From contig NZ_JABFDI010000007.1 of NCBI RefSeq assembly GCF_013403915.1, forward strand, positions 124,001-188,000: a stretch of 64,000 nt of DNA, read 5' to 3'. The notes below the pieces were generated by a model. The model was not told where the DNA came from. It did not search any database and worked only from the letters and a program-made list of their open reading frames with translations. Source of the stretch: Winogradskyella pacifica (GTDB lineage: Bacteria; Bacteroidota; Bacteroidia; Flavobacteriales; Flavobacteriaceae). Numbering within the stretch: the stretch's first letter is position 1; the number at the start of each line of letters is the position of its first letter. Shown here in pieces: positions 33,293 to 41,914 of this stretch. The position numbers and the translations under genes are program-made.

Positions 33293-35065
33293 ATGACAGA
33301 AGTAACACGTCTTTTTGATTTTCCATATTTTCAATTACAACACAAACCAAATCCTAAGGCATTGGTTACCAAATACGATGGTAAATGGAAGCCGACATCC
33401 ACACAAGAATATGTAGATAATTCTAATGCAATGAGCAGAGCTCTATTACGTTTGGGTGTGCAAAAAGATGATAAAATTGCAGTTATTTCTACGGCAAATA
33501 GGACCGAATGGAACATCATGGATATTGGAATTCTCCAATTAGGTGCGCAAAACATCCCCATATACCCAACGATTAGCGCAGAGGATTATGAGTATGTATT
33601 AAATCACAGTGAATCAATTTACTGTTTTGTATCTGATGTGGAAGTCTTAGAAAAAGTAAGAAAAGTTCAAGCTAATACGAAAATAAAAGAGGTTTATTCT
33701 TTTGATCATATTGAAGGTTGTAAACACTATTCAGAATTACTAGAACTTGGTAAGGATGAAAGCAATCAACCCGAAGTAGAATTAAGAAAAGATGCCGTAA
33801 AATCATCTGATTTAGCTACTATAATTTATACCTCTGGGACTACGGGTAAACCAAAAGGTGTTATGTTATCGCATTGGAATATAACGAGTAATGCTTTAGA
33901 CAGTTCTCCAAGAGTACCACACGTAGAAGGTGAAAACCGTATATTAAGCTTCTTACCTATCTGTCACGTTTTTGAACGGGTTTTAATTTATGTTTATCAA
34001 TATGCCGGAATGTCTATTTACTATGCAGAAGGCATTGATAAAATCGGTGATAACGCTAAAGAGATAAAACCAAATTTAATGAGTGTTGTGCCGCGTTTAC
34101 TTGAAAAAGTTTTCGATAAAATAATGCATAAAGGGGAAGAATTATCTGGAATAAAAAAAGGATTATTCTTTTGGGCTGTAAGGTTAGCGGAACGTTGGGA
34201 GCCTTATGGAGCTAATGGTGGATGGTATGAGTTTCAGTTAAAAATAGCGAACAAACTTATTTTTAGTAAGTGGAGAGATGCTCTTGGAGGAAACTTAAGC
34301 ACAATGGTTTCTGGTAGTGCTGCATTACAACCAAGATTAGCACGAATCTTTGGAGCCGCAGGAATGCAAATTATGGAAGGTTATGGTTTAACAGAAACCT
34401 CGCCAGTTGTTGCTGTTGGAATGTACAAAGATAATTATTATAAAGTAGGCACTGTGGGTAAGCCAATTGATAATGTAGAGGTTAAAATTGCTGACGATGG
34501 AGAACTCTTAATTAAAGGCCCTAATGTTATGATGGGGTATTATAAAGATCCTGTAAAAACGGCTGAAGTCATGACAGGTGACTTCTTTCACACAGGAGAT
34601 AAAGGTGAAATTGATGCCGATGGTTTCTTAAAAATTACAGGTCGAAAAAAGGAAATGTTTAAAACCTCTGGCGGAAAATATGTTATTCCACCACTTTTAG
34701 AGAACGATATGAAACAATCCCTTTTTATAGAACAAATCATGGTTGTTGGTGAAGGTGAAAAAATGCCCGCAGCTTTAATTCAACCTAATTTTGATTTTAT
34801 ACGCGATTGGATTGACTTTAAACAAAATGGTGTCGGAAAAACGGATACAGAAATTGCCAACTCAGAAATTGTAATTAATAGAATTCAAGAAGAAATAGAT
34901 AAGTACAATAAACATTTTGGTAAATGGGAACAAATTAAGCGTTTTGAACTTACACCAGACGTTTGGTCTATAGAAGGTGGTCACCTCACCCCTACTATGA
35001 AAATGAAGCGTGCTATAATTGTTGGTATTTATCAAGATTTATACGATAAGATTTATAGAGCTTAA
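33293..35065 (+). CDS. fadD: Long-chain fatty acid--CoA ligase
   Basis: A 590-residue AMP-forming acyl-CoA synthetase. Motifs: P-loop IIYTSGTTGKPKGV, adenine-binding GYGLTETSPV, FHTGDKGEIDADGFLKITGRKKEMFKTSGGKYV with the catalytic hinge (seen as consecutive parts). The long-chain type used by bacteria and eukaryotes alike starts beta-oxidation or feeds lipid synthesis. It has its own terminator and is separated from the MarR-fad operon by 340 bases, but the theme is the same. The gene name marks the function; orthology with E. coli FadD is not claimed. Confidence 0.9.
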   Translation: MTEVTRLFDFPYFQLQHKPNPKALVTKYDGKWKPTSTQEYVDNSNAMSRALLRLGVQKDDKIAVISTANRTEWNIMDIGILQLGAQNIPIYPTISAEDYEYVLNHSESIYCFVSDVEVLEKVRKVQANTKIKEVYSFDHIEGCKHYSELLELGKDESNQPEVELRKDAVKSSDLATIIYTSGTTGKPKGVMLSHWNITSNALDSSPRVPHVEGENRILSFLPICHVFERVLIYVYQYAGMSIYYAEGIDKIGDNAKEIKPNLMSVVPRLLEKVFDKIMHKGEELSGIKKGLFFWAVRLAERWEPYGANGGWYEFQLKIANKLIFSKWRDALGGNLSTMVSGSAALQPRLARIFGAAGMQIMEGYGLTETSPVVAVGMYKDNYYKVGTVGKPIDNVEVKIADDGELLIKGPNVMMGYYKDPVKTAEVMTGDFFHTGDKGEIDADGFLKITGRKKEMFKTSGGKYVIPPLLENDMKQSLFIEQIMVVGEGEKMPAALIQPNFDFIRDWIDFKQNGVGKTDTEIANSEIVINRIQEEIDKYNKHFGKWEQIKRFELTPDVWSIEGGHLTPTMKMKRAIIVGIYQDLYDKIYRA

Positions 35066-35093
35066 TTCTTTAAAACTTTTTTACATACAATTA

Positions 35094-35133
35094 AAAAGGA
35101 CCCGCTACACTAATTAGTATAGCGGGTCCTTTT
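35094..35133 (+). terminator. Terminator after the acyl-CoA ligase gene
   Basis: Arms AAAAGGACCCGCTA/TAGCGGGTCCTTTT with an inner ACTAATTAGT palindrome, then a T-run; a very stable hairpin. Confidence 0.9.
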
Positions 35134-35356
35134 TTAGTCTATCTAAATTTGACTTACACTAACCTTCAATTCATATTGCATTTAATCAAGCTTTCAAAGC
35201 ACCTAAGTAGGTTAAACAACTATAATTCTCAACCATTAAGTAATTGTTTAAAATTATTTTATAATTGAAGTATTCATAATTTATAGCACCTAAAAAAGGG
35301 TTTCCTTCATTTTAATAACACAATTTTAACATTATGTAAATAATATTTTAAAGATT

Positions 35357-35374
35357 TATTATGCGTGCATAGTA
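35357..35374. promoter_or_regulatory. Candidate MarR operator
   Basis: Imperfect palindrome TATTATGCGTGCATAGTA (core ATGC-GT-GCAT, one mismatched pair in the arms) that ends nine bases before the -7 element at 35383. It lies in the -33 region of the MarR operon promoter, where a dimeric repressor would block transcription. Confidence 0.45.
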
Positions 35375-35382
35375 TTTTTTAT

Positions 35383-35390
35383 TATCTTTG
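35383..35390 (+). promoter_or_regulatory. -7 promoter element TATCTTTG of the MarR-fad operon
   Basis: A perfect TAnnTTTG element 17 bases before the MarR start codon, giving a short leader of about 13 bases. The rest of the 35134-35350 gap is AT-rich with no gene or clear structure. Confidence 0.5.
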
Positions 35391-35407
35391 GTACTCAAAC
35401 TAAGACC

Positions 35408-35863
35408 ATGAAAGATAAAACCATTGATTACGTCTTAAGAACGACATGGTTAGCAGTTAATAAAATGTACAACGAAGAAGCCTCTGAATTTGGGACCACT
35501 ATGGCTACAGGTTTTACATTACTAAGTATTGATCCAGAAAAAGGAACCCCTTCAACTTCGTTGGGACCAAAAATGGGAATGGAGGCGACAAGCCTTTCTA
35601 GAACCTTAAAGACAATGGAGTCTAAAGGCTTAATAGAACGTAAGCCAAATCCTGAAGACGGTCGTGGAGTCCTTATATTTCTAACTGATTTTGGTAGAGA
35701 GAAAAGAGCTTTATCAAAAGAGAAGGTTTTAACCTTTAATGAGGCTATCAAAACTAACGTCTCTTCAGAAGAACTAACAAATTTTTACAAGGTTGCGGAA
35801 ATCATTAATAATATGATTTCTAACAAACAGATATACAATAAAAAAGAACACATTTTAAAATAA
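35408..35863 (+). CDS. MarR-family transcriptional regulator of the fad operon
   Basis: A 151-residue winged-helix regulator: GTTMATGFTLLSIDPEKGTPSTSL leads into the recognition helix region MEATSLSRTLKTMESKGLIE, followed by the wing RKPNPEDGRGVLIFLTDFGRE. The wing motif DGRG is a MarR hallmark. It stands first in the beta-oxidation operon, one base before FadJ, which suggests a repressor released by acyl-CoA or a related ligand. An imperfect palindrome upstream may be its operator. Confidence 0.9.
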   Translation: MKDKTIDYVLRTTWLAVNKMYNEEASEFGTTMATGFTLLSIDPEKGTPSTSLGPKMGMEATSLSRTLKTMESKGLIERKPNPEDGRGVLIFLTDFGREKRALSKEKVLTFNEAIKTNVSSEELTNFYKVAEIINNMISNKQIYNKKEHILK

Positions 35864-35864
35864 G

Positions 35865-38273
35865 ATGAGTAAACGAAGAATTAAAAAAATAGCAATTATT
35901 GGATCTGGAATTATGGGAAGCGGTATCGCTTGTCATTTCGCCAATATTGGTGTCGATGTTTTATTATTAGACATCGTACCAAGAGAACTTAACGACAAAG
36001 AAAAAGCTAAAGGTTTAACTTTAGAAGACAAAGTTGTACGAAATAGAATTGTGAATGATGCTTTAGCAGCGTCTTTAAAATCGAAGCCCTCTCCTATTTA
36101 TAGTCAATCTTTTGCAAGTCGAATTACGACAGGAAACTTAGAAGACGATATTGCTAAAGTATCTGACGTAGATTGGATTATGGAAGTTGTAGTGGAAAGA
36201 CTTGATATTAAACAACAAGTTTTTGAAAAGCTAGAAAAACACCGTAAACCAGGCACGCTAATTACATCTAACACCTCTGGTATTCCTATTAAGTTTATGA
36301 GTGAAGGTCGTAGTGACGATTTCCAGAAACATTTCTGTGGCACACACTTCTTTAATCCGGCACGATATTTAAAATTGTTCGAAATCATTCCTGGTCCAAA
36401 AACAGACCAAGCGGTATTAGATTTCTTAAATGAGTATGGAGAAAAATTCTTAGGAAAAACCTCTGTTATCGCTAAAGATACTCCCGCATTTATCGGAAAC
36501 CGAATCGGAATTTTCAGCATTCAGAGTTTATTTCACACGGTTAAAGATTTAGACTTAACCATTGAGGAAGTAGATAAATTATCAGGCCCTGTAATTGGTC
36601 GTCCAAAATCAGCTACCTTCCGTACGGTTGATGTAGTGGGCTTGGATACTTTAGTTCATGTAGCCAACGGCATAAGAGAAAACTGCCCAAAAGACGAACG
36701 ATTAGAGTTATTTGAATTACCAGATTTCATCAATAAAATGATGGAAAATAAATGGTTAGGAAGTAAAACAGGACAAGGATTTTACAAAAAAGTAAGAAAA
36801 GAGGATGGTTCTTCTGAAATTTTATCATTAGATCTAAACACATTAGAATACAGAGCTTCTAAAAAAGCAAAGTTTGCCACTTTAGAATTGACTAAAACAG
36901 TCGATAAAGTTGTAGATCGATTCAAAATATTAGTCAAAGGTAAAGATAAAGCTGGTGAATTCTACAGAAAGAGTTTCGCAGCCTTATTTGCTTATGTATC
37001 TAATAGAATTCCTGAAATCACAGACGATTTATATAAAATTGATGATGCCATGAAAGCCGGTTTTGGATGGGAACATGGTCCTTTCCAAATTTGGGATGCT
37101 ATCGGAGTTGAAAAAGGAATCGAAATGATGAAAGCAGAAGGTTTAGAGCCTAATGCTTGGGTAAACGACATGTTAGCATCGGGAAGCACATCTTTTTACA
37201 CTGTAAAAGAGGGAGCGACTTATGCTTATGATATTCCTAAAAAATCACAAGAAAAAATTCCTGGTCAAGACAGTTTCATTATTTTAGATAATATCAGAAA
37301 ATCTAAAGAAGTCTTTAAAAACTCTGGTGTTGTCATCGAAGATCTAGGTGATGGTATCCTTAACTGTGAATTCCAATCTAAAATGAACACCATTGGTGGA
37401 GATGTTCTCGCAGGATTAAATAAAGCCATCGACTTAGCCGAAAAAGATTTCGCTGGTTTAGTAGTTGGTAACCAAGCTGCAAACTTCTCTGTTGGAGCCA
37501 ACATCGGAATGATTTTTATGATGGCTGCAGAACAAGAATATGACGAGCTTAACATGGCTATCAAATATTTCCAAGATACCATGATGCGTATGCGTTATTC
37601 ATCAATACCAACGATTTCTGCTCCTCACGGCATGGCTTTAGGCGGTGGATGTGAATTATCATTACACGCAGATAAAGTAGTCGCAGCAGCCGAAACTTAC
37701 ATGGGACTTGTAGAGTTTGGTGTTGGTGTGATTCCTGGTGGTGGTGGTTCTAAAGAAATGGCTTTAAGAGCATCGGATATTTTCCATAAAGGAGATGTTC
37801 AATTAAATGTTTTACAAGAATATTTCTTAACTATTGGTATGGCTAAAGTATCAACTTCGGCTTACGAAGCTTTCGATTTAGGATTACTTCAAAAAGGTAA
37901 AGATGTTGTAGTAGTTAATAAAGACCGTCAAATTGCGGTCGCAAAACAGCATGCTAAATTAATGGCAGACGCTGGTTATACGCAACCTGTAAAACGAAAT
38001 GATGTTTTAGTTCTTGGTAAACAAGCCTTAGGTATGTTTATGGTAGGAACAGATTCTATGGAAGACTCTAATTACATTTCTGAACACGATATGAAAATCG
38101 CTAATAAATTAGCTTACGTTATGGCTGGTGGTGATTTATCTGAACCAACTTTAGTAACAGAACAATATCTACTAGATATTGAACGTGAAGCATTCTTAAG
38201 TTTATGTACAGAACGTAAAACTTTAGAGCGTATTCAACATATGTTAACCAAAGGAAAACCGTTACGTAATTAA
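35865..38273 (+). CDS. 3-hydroxyacyl-CoA dehydrogenase/enoyl-CoA hydratase, bifunctional
   Basis: An 802-residue fusion. The N-terminal half is the NAD-dependent dehydrogenase (dinucleotide loop IAIIGSGIMGSGIACHFA; TSNTSGIPI; GTHFFNPARYLKLFEI), followed by a C-terminal dehydrogenase helical domain and then, from about 480, a crotonase fold with oxyanion-loop residues in HGMALGGGCELSLHADKVVA and VEFGVGVIPGGGG. The order dehydrogenase-hydratase is the reverse of E. coli FadB/FadJ and is typical of Bacteroidetes. It carries out steps two and three of beta-oxidation together with the thiolase downstream. Confidence 0.92.
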   Translation: MSKRRIKKIAIIGSGIMGSGIACHFANIGVDVLLLDIVPRELNDKEKAKGLTLEDKVVRNRIVNDALAASLKSKPSPIYSQSFASRITTGNLEDDIAKVSDVDWIMEVVVERLDIKQQVFEKLEKHRKPGTLITSNTSGIPIKFMSEGRSDDFQKHFCGTHFFNPARYLKLFEIIPGPKTDQAVLDFLNEYGEKFLGKTSVIAKDTPAFIGNRIGIFSIQSLFHTVKDLDLTIEEVDKLSGPVIGRPKSATFRTVDVVGLDTLVHVANGIRENCPKDERLELFELPDFINKMMENKWLGSKTGQGFYKKVRKEDGSSEILSLDLNTLEYRASKKAKFATLELTKTVDKVVDRFKILVKGKDKAGEFYRKSFAALFAYVSNRIPEITDDLYKIDDAMKAGFGWEHGPFQIWDAIGVEKGIEMMKAEGLEPNAWVNDMLASGSTSFYTVKEGATYAYDIPKKSQEKIPGQDSFIILDNIRKSKEVFKNSGVVIEDLGDGILNCEFQSKMNTIGGDVLAGLNKAIDLAEKDFAGLVVGNQAANFSVGANIGMIFMMAAEQEYDELNMAIKYFQDTMMRMRYSSIPTISAPHGMALGGGCELSLHADKVVAAAETYMGLVEFGVGVIPGGGGSKEMALRASDIFHKGDVQLNVLQEYFLTIGMAKVSTSAYEAFDLGLLQKGKDVVVVNKDRQIAVAKQHAKLMADAGYTQPVKRNDVLVLGKQALGMFMVGTDSMEDSNYISEHDMKIANKLAYVMAGGDLSEPTLVTEQYLLDIEREAFLSLCTERKTLERIQHMLTKGKPLRN

Positions 38274-38283
38274 AAATTACTAA

Positions 38284-38369
38284 GCGATTAGCCTTTAGCA
38301 TATAGCTATTGGCAGTGATAATGTATAATTTTTAGACGCTAATAGCCAAAAGCTAATAGCCAAAAGCAC
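38284..38369. repeat. Intergenic hairpin repeat (GCTAATAGCC family), copy 1
   Basis: A left arm related to GATTAGCCTTTAGC and AGCTATTGGC is mirrored by a right arm with two tandem GCTAATAGCCAAAA units. A related copy, also an imperfect inverted repeat, lies at 54428-54510. It is in the spacer between FadJ and the thiolase. Confidence 0.6.
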
Positions 38370-38374
38370 AAAAT

Positions 38375-39568
38375 ATGAAAACAGCATATATAGTAAAAGC
38401 ATATAGAACCGCAGTTGGTAAAGCACCAAAAGGCGTGTTCCGTTTTAAAAGAACAGATGAATTGGCAGCAGAAACCATCAAATATATGATGAAGGAATTG
38501 CCAGGTTTAGACCCAAAGCGTATTGACGATGTTATTGTCGGTAACGCAATGCCAGAAGGTTCTCAAGGATTAAATATGGCACGTTTAATCTCTTTAATGG
38601 GATTAGAGATTGTTGATGTTCCTGGAGTAACTGTCAACCGTTTTTGCTCTTCTGGAGTAGAAACTATTGGTATGGCAACTGCAAAAATACAAGCCGGAAT
38701 GGCAGATTGTATTATTGCTGGTGGAGCAGAAAGCATGAGTGCGGTGCCAATGACAGGTTTTAAGCCAGAATTGAATTACGACGCTATTGTAAAAGCAGGT
38801 CATGAAGATTATTATTGGGGCATGGGAAATACGGCTGAAGCTGTTGCAAAACAATTCAACATTTCTCGTGAAGACCAAGATGAATTCGCCTACAATTCAC
38901 ACATGAAAGCTTTAAGAGCGCAAGCTGAAAACCGTTTTCAAGATCAAATAGTACCAATTGAAGTAGAACAAACTTACATTGATGAAAACGGAAAGAAAGC
39001 AACAAAATCATACATTGTAACTAAAGATGAAGGCCCTCGTGCCGGAACTAGTAAAGAAGCTTTAGCAAAACTAAGAGCCGTATTTGCTGCTGGTGGAAGT
39101 GTTACAGCTGGTAACTCATCACAAATGAGTGATGGAGCTGCTTTTGTAATGGTAATGAGTGAAGACATGGTGAAAGAACTAGGTTTAGAACCAATTGCAA
39201 GAATGGTAAACTATGCTGCTGCAGGTGTTGAGCCTCGTATTATGGGCATCGGACCAGTTAAAGCCATACCAAAAGCATTAAAACAAGCAGGTTTAAAACA
39301 AGACGATTTAGCTTTAATTGAGTTAAACGAAGCATTTGCATCACAATCTTTAGCGGTAATTAGAGAGTTAGGTCTTAATCCAGATATTATAAACGTCAAC
39401 GGTGGTGCCATTGCATTGGGTCACCCATTAGGATGTACTGGAGCAAAACTATCGGTACAACTTTTTGACGAAATGCGTAAGCAAAATATGCAAGGCAAAT
39501 ATGGTGCTGTTACCATGTGTGTGGGTACAGGTCAAGGGGCTTGTGGGGTATTTGAATTTTTGAATTAG
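38375..39568 (+). CDS. fadA: Acetyl-CoA C-acyltransferase (3-ketoacyl-CoA thiolase)
   Basis: A 397-residue thiolase with the acyl-accepting Cys in NRFCSSGVETIG, the His in NGGAIALGHPLGCTGAK and the second Cys in CVGTGQGACGVF. It releases acetyl-CoA in the last step of beta-oxidation. It follows FadJ on the same strand after about 100 bases that hold a repeat element. The operon continues with an acyl-CoA dehydrogenase gene but is interrupted by a four-helix-bundle gene. Confidence 0.93.
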   Translation: MKTAYIVKAYRTAVGKAPKGVFRFKRTDELAAETIKYMMKELPGLDPKRIDDVIVGNAMPEGSQGLNMARLISLMGLEIVDVPGVTVNRFCSSGVETIGMATAKIQAGMADCIIAGGAESMSAVPMTGFKPELNYDAIVKAGHEDYYWGMGNTAEAVAKQFNISREDQDEFAYNSHMKALRAQAENRFQDQIVPIEVEQTYIDENGKKATKSYIVTKDEGPRAGTSKEALAKLRAVFAAGGSVTAGNSSQMSDGAAFVMVMSEDMVKELGLEPIARMVNYAAAGVEPRIMGIGPVKAIPKALKQAGLKQDDLALIELNEAFASQSLAVIRELGLNPDIINVNGGAIALGHPLGCTGAKLSVQLFDEMRKQNMQGKYGAVTMCVGTGQGACGVFEFLN

Positions 39569-39581
39569 AAACAAGACTAAA

Positions 39582-40001
39582 AGAGTCAAGAACCAAGACA
39601 AAAAAAATAAAAAAAAAAAAAAAAACAGATACTATGCATAATTTCAAGAAATTAAAAATTTGGAATGAAAGCATGGCATTAGTTTCAGAATCTTATAAGG
39701 TCACAAGACGTTTTCCAAAGTTTGAAACTTATGGATTAATGAGTCAAATGAATAGATGTGCTGTTTCTATTCCTTCAAATATATCAGAAGGAACAAGTAA
39801 AAGTTCAAACAAACATTTTGCTCAATATTTAGAGTATAGCTTAGGTTCTGCTTTTGAATGGGAAACACAACTGAATGTTGCTTTTAATGAAGACTACATT
39901 TCAGAAGAAAAATTTAAAGAACTAGAAGACAAAATAAAACAAATACAAAAAATGATTTCAAGTTTCAAATCCGGACTTAAGCTGTCTTGATTCTTGGTTC
40001 T
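39582..40001. repeat. Imperfect inverted repeats flanking the four-helix-bundle gene
   Basis: Left arm AGAGTCAAGAACCAAGACA (39582-39600) and right arm (39983-40001, reverse complement AGAACCAAGAATCAAGACA) match at 16 of 19 positions. Together they bracket a single gene within the fad operon, as expected of a small inserted cassette. An A-run of 17 (39609-39625) lies next to the left arm. Confidence 0.55.
39634..39990 (+). CDS. Four-helix-bundle protein (23S rRNA intervening-sequence family)
   Basis: A 118-residue protein with the family signature: KIWNESMALVSESYKVTRRFPKFETYGLMSQMNRCAVSIPSNI in the first half and EGTSKSSNKHFAQYLEYSLGSAFEWETQL in the second (given as family segments). Members occur in intervening sequences of 23S rRNA genes and as free-standing genes dispersed in Bacteroidetes genomes; the function is unknown. 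It lies between two fad genes and is bracketed by inverted repeats, unlike any metabolic partner, and appears to be an insertion. Confidence 0.85.
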   Translation: MHNFKKLKIWNESMALVSESYKVTRRFPKFETYGLMSQMNRCAVSIPSNISEGTSKSSNKHFAQYLEYSLGSAFEWETQLNVAFNEDYISEEKFKELEDKIKQIQKMISSFKSGLKLS

Positions 40002-40030
40002 AGAAATCTTAAAATCTAATAACAAAAAAA

Positions 40031-41839
40031 ATGGCAGATACAGATAAAGACATCCTACGTGGAGGTCAGTTCTTAGTAAAAGAAACAAATTGTGACGATG
40101 TGTTTACTCCTGAAGATTTTTCAGAAGAACAAACCATGATGAAGGAATCCGTAATGGAATTTAATGATCGTGAAATCATTCCTCATAAAGCACGTTTTGA
40201 AGCTAAAGATTATGCATTAACTGAAGAGGTGATGCGTAAAGCTGGTGACATGGGGTTTTTAAGTGTTGCTGTTCCTGAAGCTTATGGAGGAATGGGAATG
40301 GGTTTTGTTTCTACAGTATTAACTTGTGATTATATCTCTAGTGGAACAGGTTCTTTTAGTACTGCTTTTGGTGCACACACAGGAATTGGTACTATGCCAA
40401 TTACCTTATATGGTACTGAAGAACAAAAACAGAAATACGTACCAAAATTAGCCTCTGGAGAGTGGTTTGGAGCGTATTGTTTAACAGAACCTGGTGCAGG
40501 ATCTGATGCCAATTCTGGTAAAACAACGGCTACACTTTCAGAAGACGGTAAGTCTTATAAAATTAACGGACAAAAAATGTGGATCTCAAATGCAGGTTTC
40601 TGTAGTTTGATGATTGTTTTTGCACGTATTGAAGGTGATAAAAACATTACAGGTTTCATCGTAGAATATAATGGTGAAAATCCAAATGGTATTGTTCTAG
40701 GTGAAGAAGAACACAAATTAGGTATTCGTGCCTCTTCTACTCGTCAAGTATTTTTTAATGATACGGTTGTACCTGTTGAAAATATGTTAGCAGGTCGTGG
40801 TGAAGGCTTTAAAATCGCCATGAACGCTCTTAATGTTGGTCGTATTAAATTGGCTGCGGCTTGTTTAGATTCTCAACGTCGTATTTTAACGACTGCTGTA
40901 AATTACGCTCAAGAACGTAAACAATTTAAAACTCCTATTGCAGACTTCGGAGCTATTAAAGTAAAGTTAGCTGAAATGGCGGCTAGTGCTTATGCTGGTG
41001 AATCTGCAACCTATAGAGCTGCTAAAAATATTGAAGACAGAATTGCTATGCGCGAAGCTGCAGGTAATTCGCATCAAGAAGCAGAACTAAAAGGTGTTGA
41101 AGAATATGCTATTGAGTGTTCTATCTTAAAAGTGGCTGTATCAGAAGATGTACAAAATGCTGCAGATGAAGGTATCCAAATTTTTGGTGGTATGGGATTC
41201 TCTGAAGAAACTCCAATGGAGTCGGCTTGGAGAGATGCTCGTATTGCTCGTATTTATGAAGGCACTAACGAAATCAACAGAATGTTAGCTGTTGGTATGT
41301 TAGTAAAAAAGGCTATGAAAGGTCATGTTGATTTATTAGGACCTGCTTCTAAAGTACAAGAAGAATTAATGGGTATTCCTTCTTTTGAAACTCCTGATTA
41401 TTCTGAATTATTCTCAGAAGAAAAGCAAATGATTGCAAAACTTAAGAAAACATTCTTAATGGTTGCTGGTGGAGCTGTTCAAAAATTTGGACCGCAACTA
41501 GAAGAACACCAACAATTGTTAATTGCTGCTGCTGATATTTTGATTGAAATCTATATGGCAGAATCGGCAATTTTAAGAACAGAGAAAAACGTAAAACGTA
41601 CTAGCGAAGCAGAGCAATCTGCACAAATCGCAATGGCGAAATTATATTTATATCACGCTGTAGATATCGTTGAAGAAAAAGGGAAAGAAAGTATTATTTC
41701 TTTTGCTGAAGGAGACGAACAACGTATGTTATTAATGGGACTTAAGCGTTTCACAAAATATGCAAACTATCCAGATATCGTAGATCTACGTATTGAGATA
41801 GCAGAAAAAGTAAAAGCAGAGAATAAGTACTGCTTTTAA
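40031..41839 (+). CDS. Acyl-CoA dehydrogenase
   Basis: A 602-residue flavoenzyme that introduces the first double bond in beta-oxidation. Marks: CLTEPGAGSDANSGKTTA, ISNAGFCSLMIVFARI, the arginine-rich RQVFFNDTVVPVENML region, LNVGRIKLAA and the C-terminal FGGMGFSEETPMESAWRDARIARIYEGTNEINR stretch (listed in parts) with the catalytic Glu in YEGTNE. The C-terminal extension of about 170 residues beyond the usual 380-400 resembles the VLCAD-type subgroup. It is the last gene of the MarR-FadJ-FadA set before a terminator. Confidence 0.92.
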   Translation: MADTDKDILRGGQFLVKETNCDDVFTPEDFSEEQTMMKESVMEFNDREIIPHKARFEAKDYALTEEVMRKAGDMGFLSVAVPEAYGGMGMGFVSTVLTCDYISSGTGSFSTAFGAHTGIGTMPITLYGTEEQKQKYVPKLASGEWFGAYCLTEPGAGSDANSGKTTATLSEDGKSYKINGQKMWISNAGFCSLMIVFARIEGDKNITGFIVEYNGENPNGIVLGEEEHKLGIRASSTRQVFFNDTVVPVENMLAGRGEGFKIAMNALNVGRIKLAAACLDSQRRILTTAVNYAQERKQFKTPIADFGAIKVKLAEMAASAYAGESATYRAAKNIEDRIAMREAAGNSHQEAELKGVEEYAIECSILKVAVSEDVQNAADEGIQIFGGMGFSEETPMESAWRDARIARIYEGTNEINRMLAVGMLVKKAMKGHVDLLGPASKVQEELMGIPSFETPDYSELFSEEKQMIAKLKKTFLMVAGGAVQKFGPQLEEHQQLLIAAADILIEIYMAESAILRTEKNVKRTSEAEQSAQIAMAKLYLYHAVDIVEEKGKESIISFAEGDEQRMLLMGLKRFTKYANYPDIVDLRIEIAEKVKAENKYCF

Positions 41840-41863
41840 AAATTTAGGTTAAGTTGAATGGTT

Positions 41864-41909
41864 AAAAGCCAACACTTCCGATTCATGATTTTCGGTTGTG
41901 TTGGCTTTT
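41864..41909 (+). terminator. Terminator after the acyl-CoA dehydrogenase gene
   Basis: AAAAGCCAACAC/GTGTTGGCTTTT arms with a 22-base loop that holds a smaller hairpin, followed by T-rich sequence. The convergent M56-amidase gene ends six bases away and may share it. Confidence 0.75.
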
Positions 41910-41914
41910 TTAAT

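Noticed and set aside
38603..38878. Antisense open frame within the thiolase gene
   Set aside because: It overlaps a conserved coding region and its residues follow the complement of the thiolase codons; no sign of its own start signals.
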